Origin: Cohnella zeiphila
GTDB taxonomy: Bacteria > Bacillota > Bacilli > Paenibacillales > Paenibacillaceae
Length of the DNA stretch: 64,000 bases
Reading direction: 5' to 3'
NCBI RefSeq assembly: GCF_014212055.1
Contig: NZ_JACJVO010000045.1
Coordinates: 1-64,000 of the forward strand
Part shown: positions 63,750 to 64,000 of the stretch, piece after piece
Layout: every line of letters begins with the position of its first letter
Position numbering within the stretch: the first letter of the stretch is position 1
Notes under the pieces: model-generated
The model's database searches: none
The model's input: the letters and a program-made list of their open reading frames with translations, nothing else
Told to the model about the DNA's origin: nothing
Translations under genes and position numbers: made by a program

Positions 63750-64000
63750 CGCTCTTCCCCCTTTCCGAATCCGCCGATATCGTCCGCGAAAACGGCGACC
63801 GCCCGCACGGGTGAGCCATCGCCCTCCCGAATGCGAAGCGGGAACCCGCAGAAAAGAAAATCGACGCCTCGCGGAAGCCGGTCCAGCCCGTTCAGCGACG
63901 TATAGGTCACGATACCCGCGCCGAGCAGCAGCCGCTCCAGCTCCTCCGTCAGCTCGCCCCCGACGAACGGAGGCGCCAGCTCCTTCAACCGGCCGAATAA
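63746..64000 (-). CDS. Cyclase family protein, C-terminal part (start outside window)
   Basis: About 84 C-terminal residues of a kynurenine formamidase-like cyclase. GIVTYTSLNGLDRLPRG and FLFCGFPLRIREGDGSPVRAVAVF are the usual C-terminal segments of the family (PF04199), with the conserved Pro-Leu and Gly-Ser-Pro-Val-Arg. The frame is open to the window edge. Its stop overlaps the AAC(3)-like start, so both are one operon. The metal-binding His motif would lie outside the window. Confidence 0.75.
   Translation of the reverse strand, partial: LFGRLKELAPPFVGGELTEELERLLLGAGIVTYTSLNGLDRLPRGVDFLFCGFPLRIREGDGSPVRAVAVFADDIGGFGKGEER

Overview
The window looks like chromosome of a high-GC, endospore-forming Firmicute close to Cohnella or Paenibacillus. 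The evidence is strong AGGAGG-type ribosome binding sites, frequent GTG and TTG starts, a gerA/gerC/gerB spore-germination operon with a sigma-G-like promoter, sigZ, a lutABC lactate operon, a Bacillus-type csoR-copZ-copA operon, secreted enzymes carrying copper-amine-oxidase-like N-terminal domains, and a WGxxGxxG-tailed secreted protein. I saw no tRNA, rRNA, CRISPR array, insertion sequence or prophage.

Layout. 1-9.2 kb: part of a nucleoside hydrolase, YqkE and a UPF0173 hydrolase on the minus strand; a flavin monooxygenase; two tandem-repeat arrays; a nitroreductase; an OatA-like O-acetyltransferase; an M42 peptidase; a sulfite-oxidase-like molybdoenzyme. 9.4-26.5 kb: mostly minus-strand housekeeping and accessory genes, including a DedA-like membrane protein, a heterodimeric ABC exporter, a sugar epimerase with a phosphodiesterase, a secreted glycosidase-like protein, two aldo/keto reductases, a secreted alpha/beta hydrolase, an FMN reductase, an AAA ATPase with a GNAT, a glutamate-synthase-like protein and a thioesterase; then sigZ on the plus strand. 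27-31 kb: a germinant-receptor operon with an extra small two-helix gene. 31-39.5 kb: an Lhr-type helicase, aspA, a Gfo/Idh/MocA oxidoreductase and an extradiol-dioxygenase-like protein. 39.7-42.2 kb: tetR, a broken gene, an SRPBCC protein and a methyltransferase. 42.4-46.8 kb: copper operon and a dGTPase-like protein. 46.9-50.6 kb: lutABC-lutR. 50.7-58.3 kb: a frameshifted DUF1835 gene and an L-rhamnose operon. 58.5-62.6 kb: a small membrane protein, a complete pqqABCDE operon, and a divergent WGxxGxxG secreted protein. 62.6-64 kb: a gene scar, an AAC(3)-family acetyltransferase and the end of a cyclase gene.

How genes work together. pqqA encodes the 23-residue precursor whose Glu15 and Tyr19 become pyrroloquinoline quinone; PqqE with PqqD crosslinks them, and PqqB and PqqC finish the cofactor. 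All five genes are present, tightly spaced or overlapping, which is unexpected in this kind of organism; no PQQ-dependent dehydrogenase is in the window. The rhamnose operon takes L-rhamnose to L-rhamnulose (RhaA), rhamnulose-1-phosphate (RhaB), then dihydroxyacetone phosphate and lactaldehyde/lactate (RhaEW), under RhaR; a rhodopsin-transducer-like (ASRT) protein sits where B. subtilis has the mutarotase RhaM. LutABC oxidises lactate to pyruvate, so the two neighbouring operons may be metabolically linked.

The most unusual non-coding structure is a set of five tandem arrays whose units differ in sequence but share a period of 51 bp (at 2.9, 3.3, 26.6, 42.2 and 51.7 kb). Three have a short inverted repeat in each unit, and one shows compensatory changes in the stem. 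A separate 50-54-nt hairpin element starting CCCCGCAAAGCGG occurs twice.
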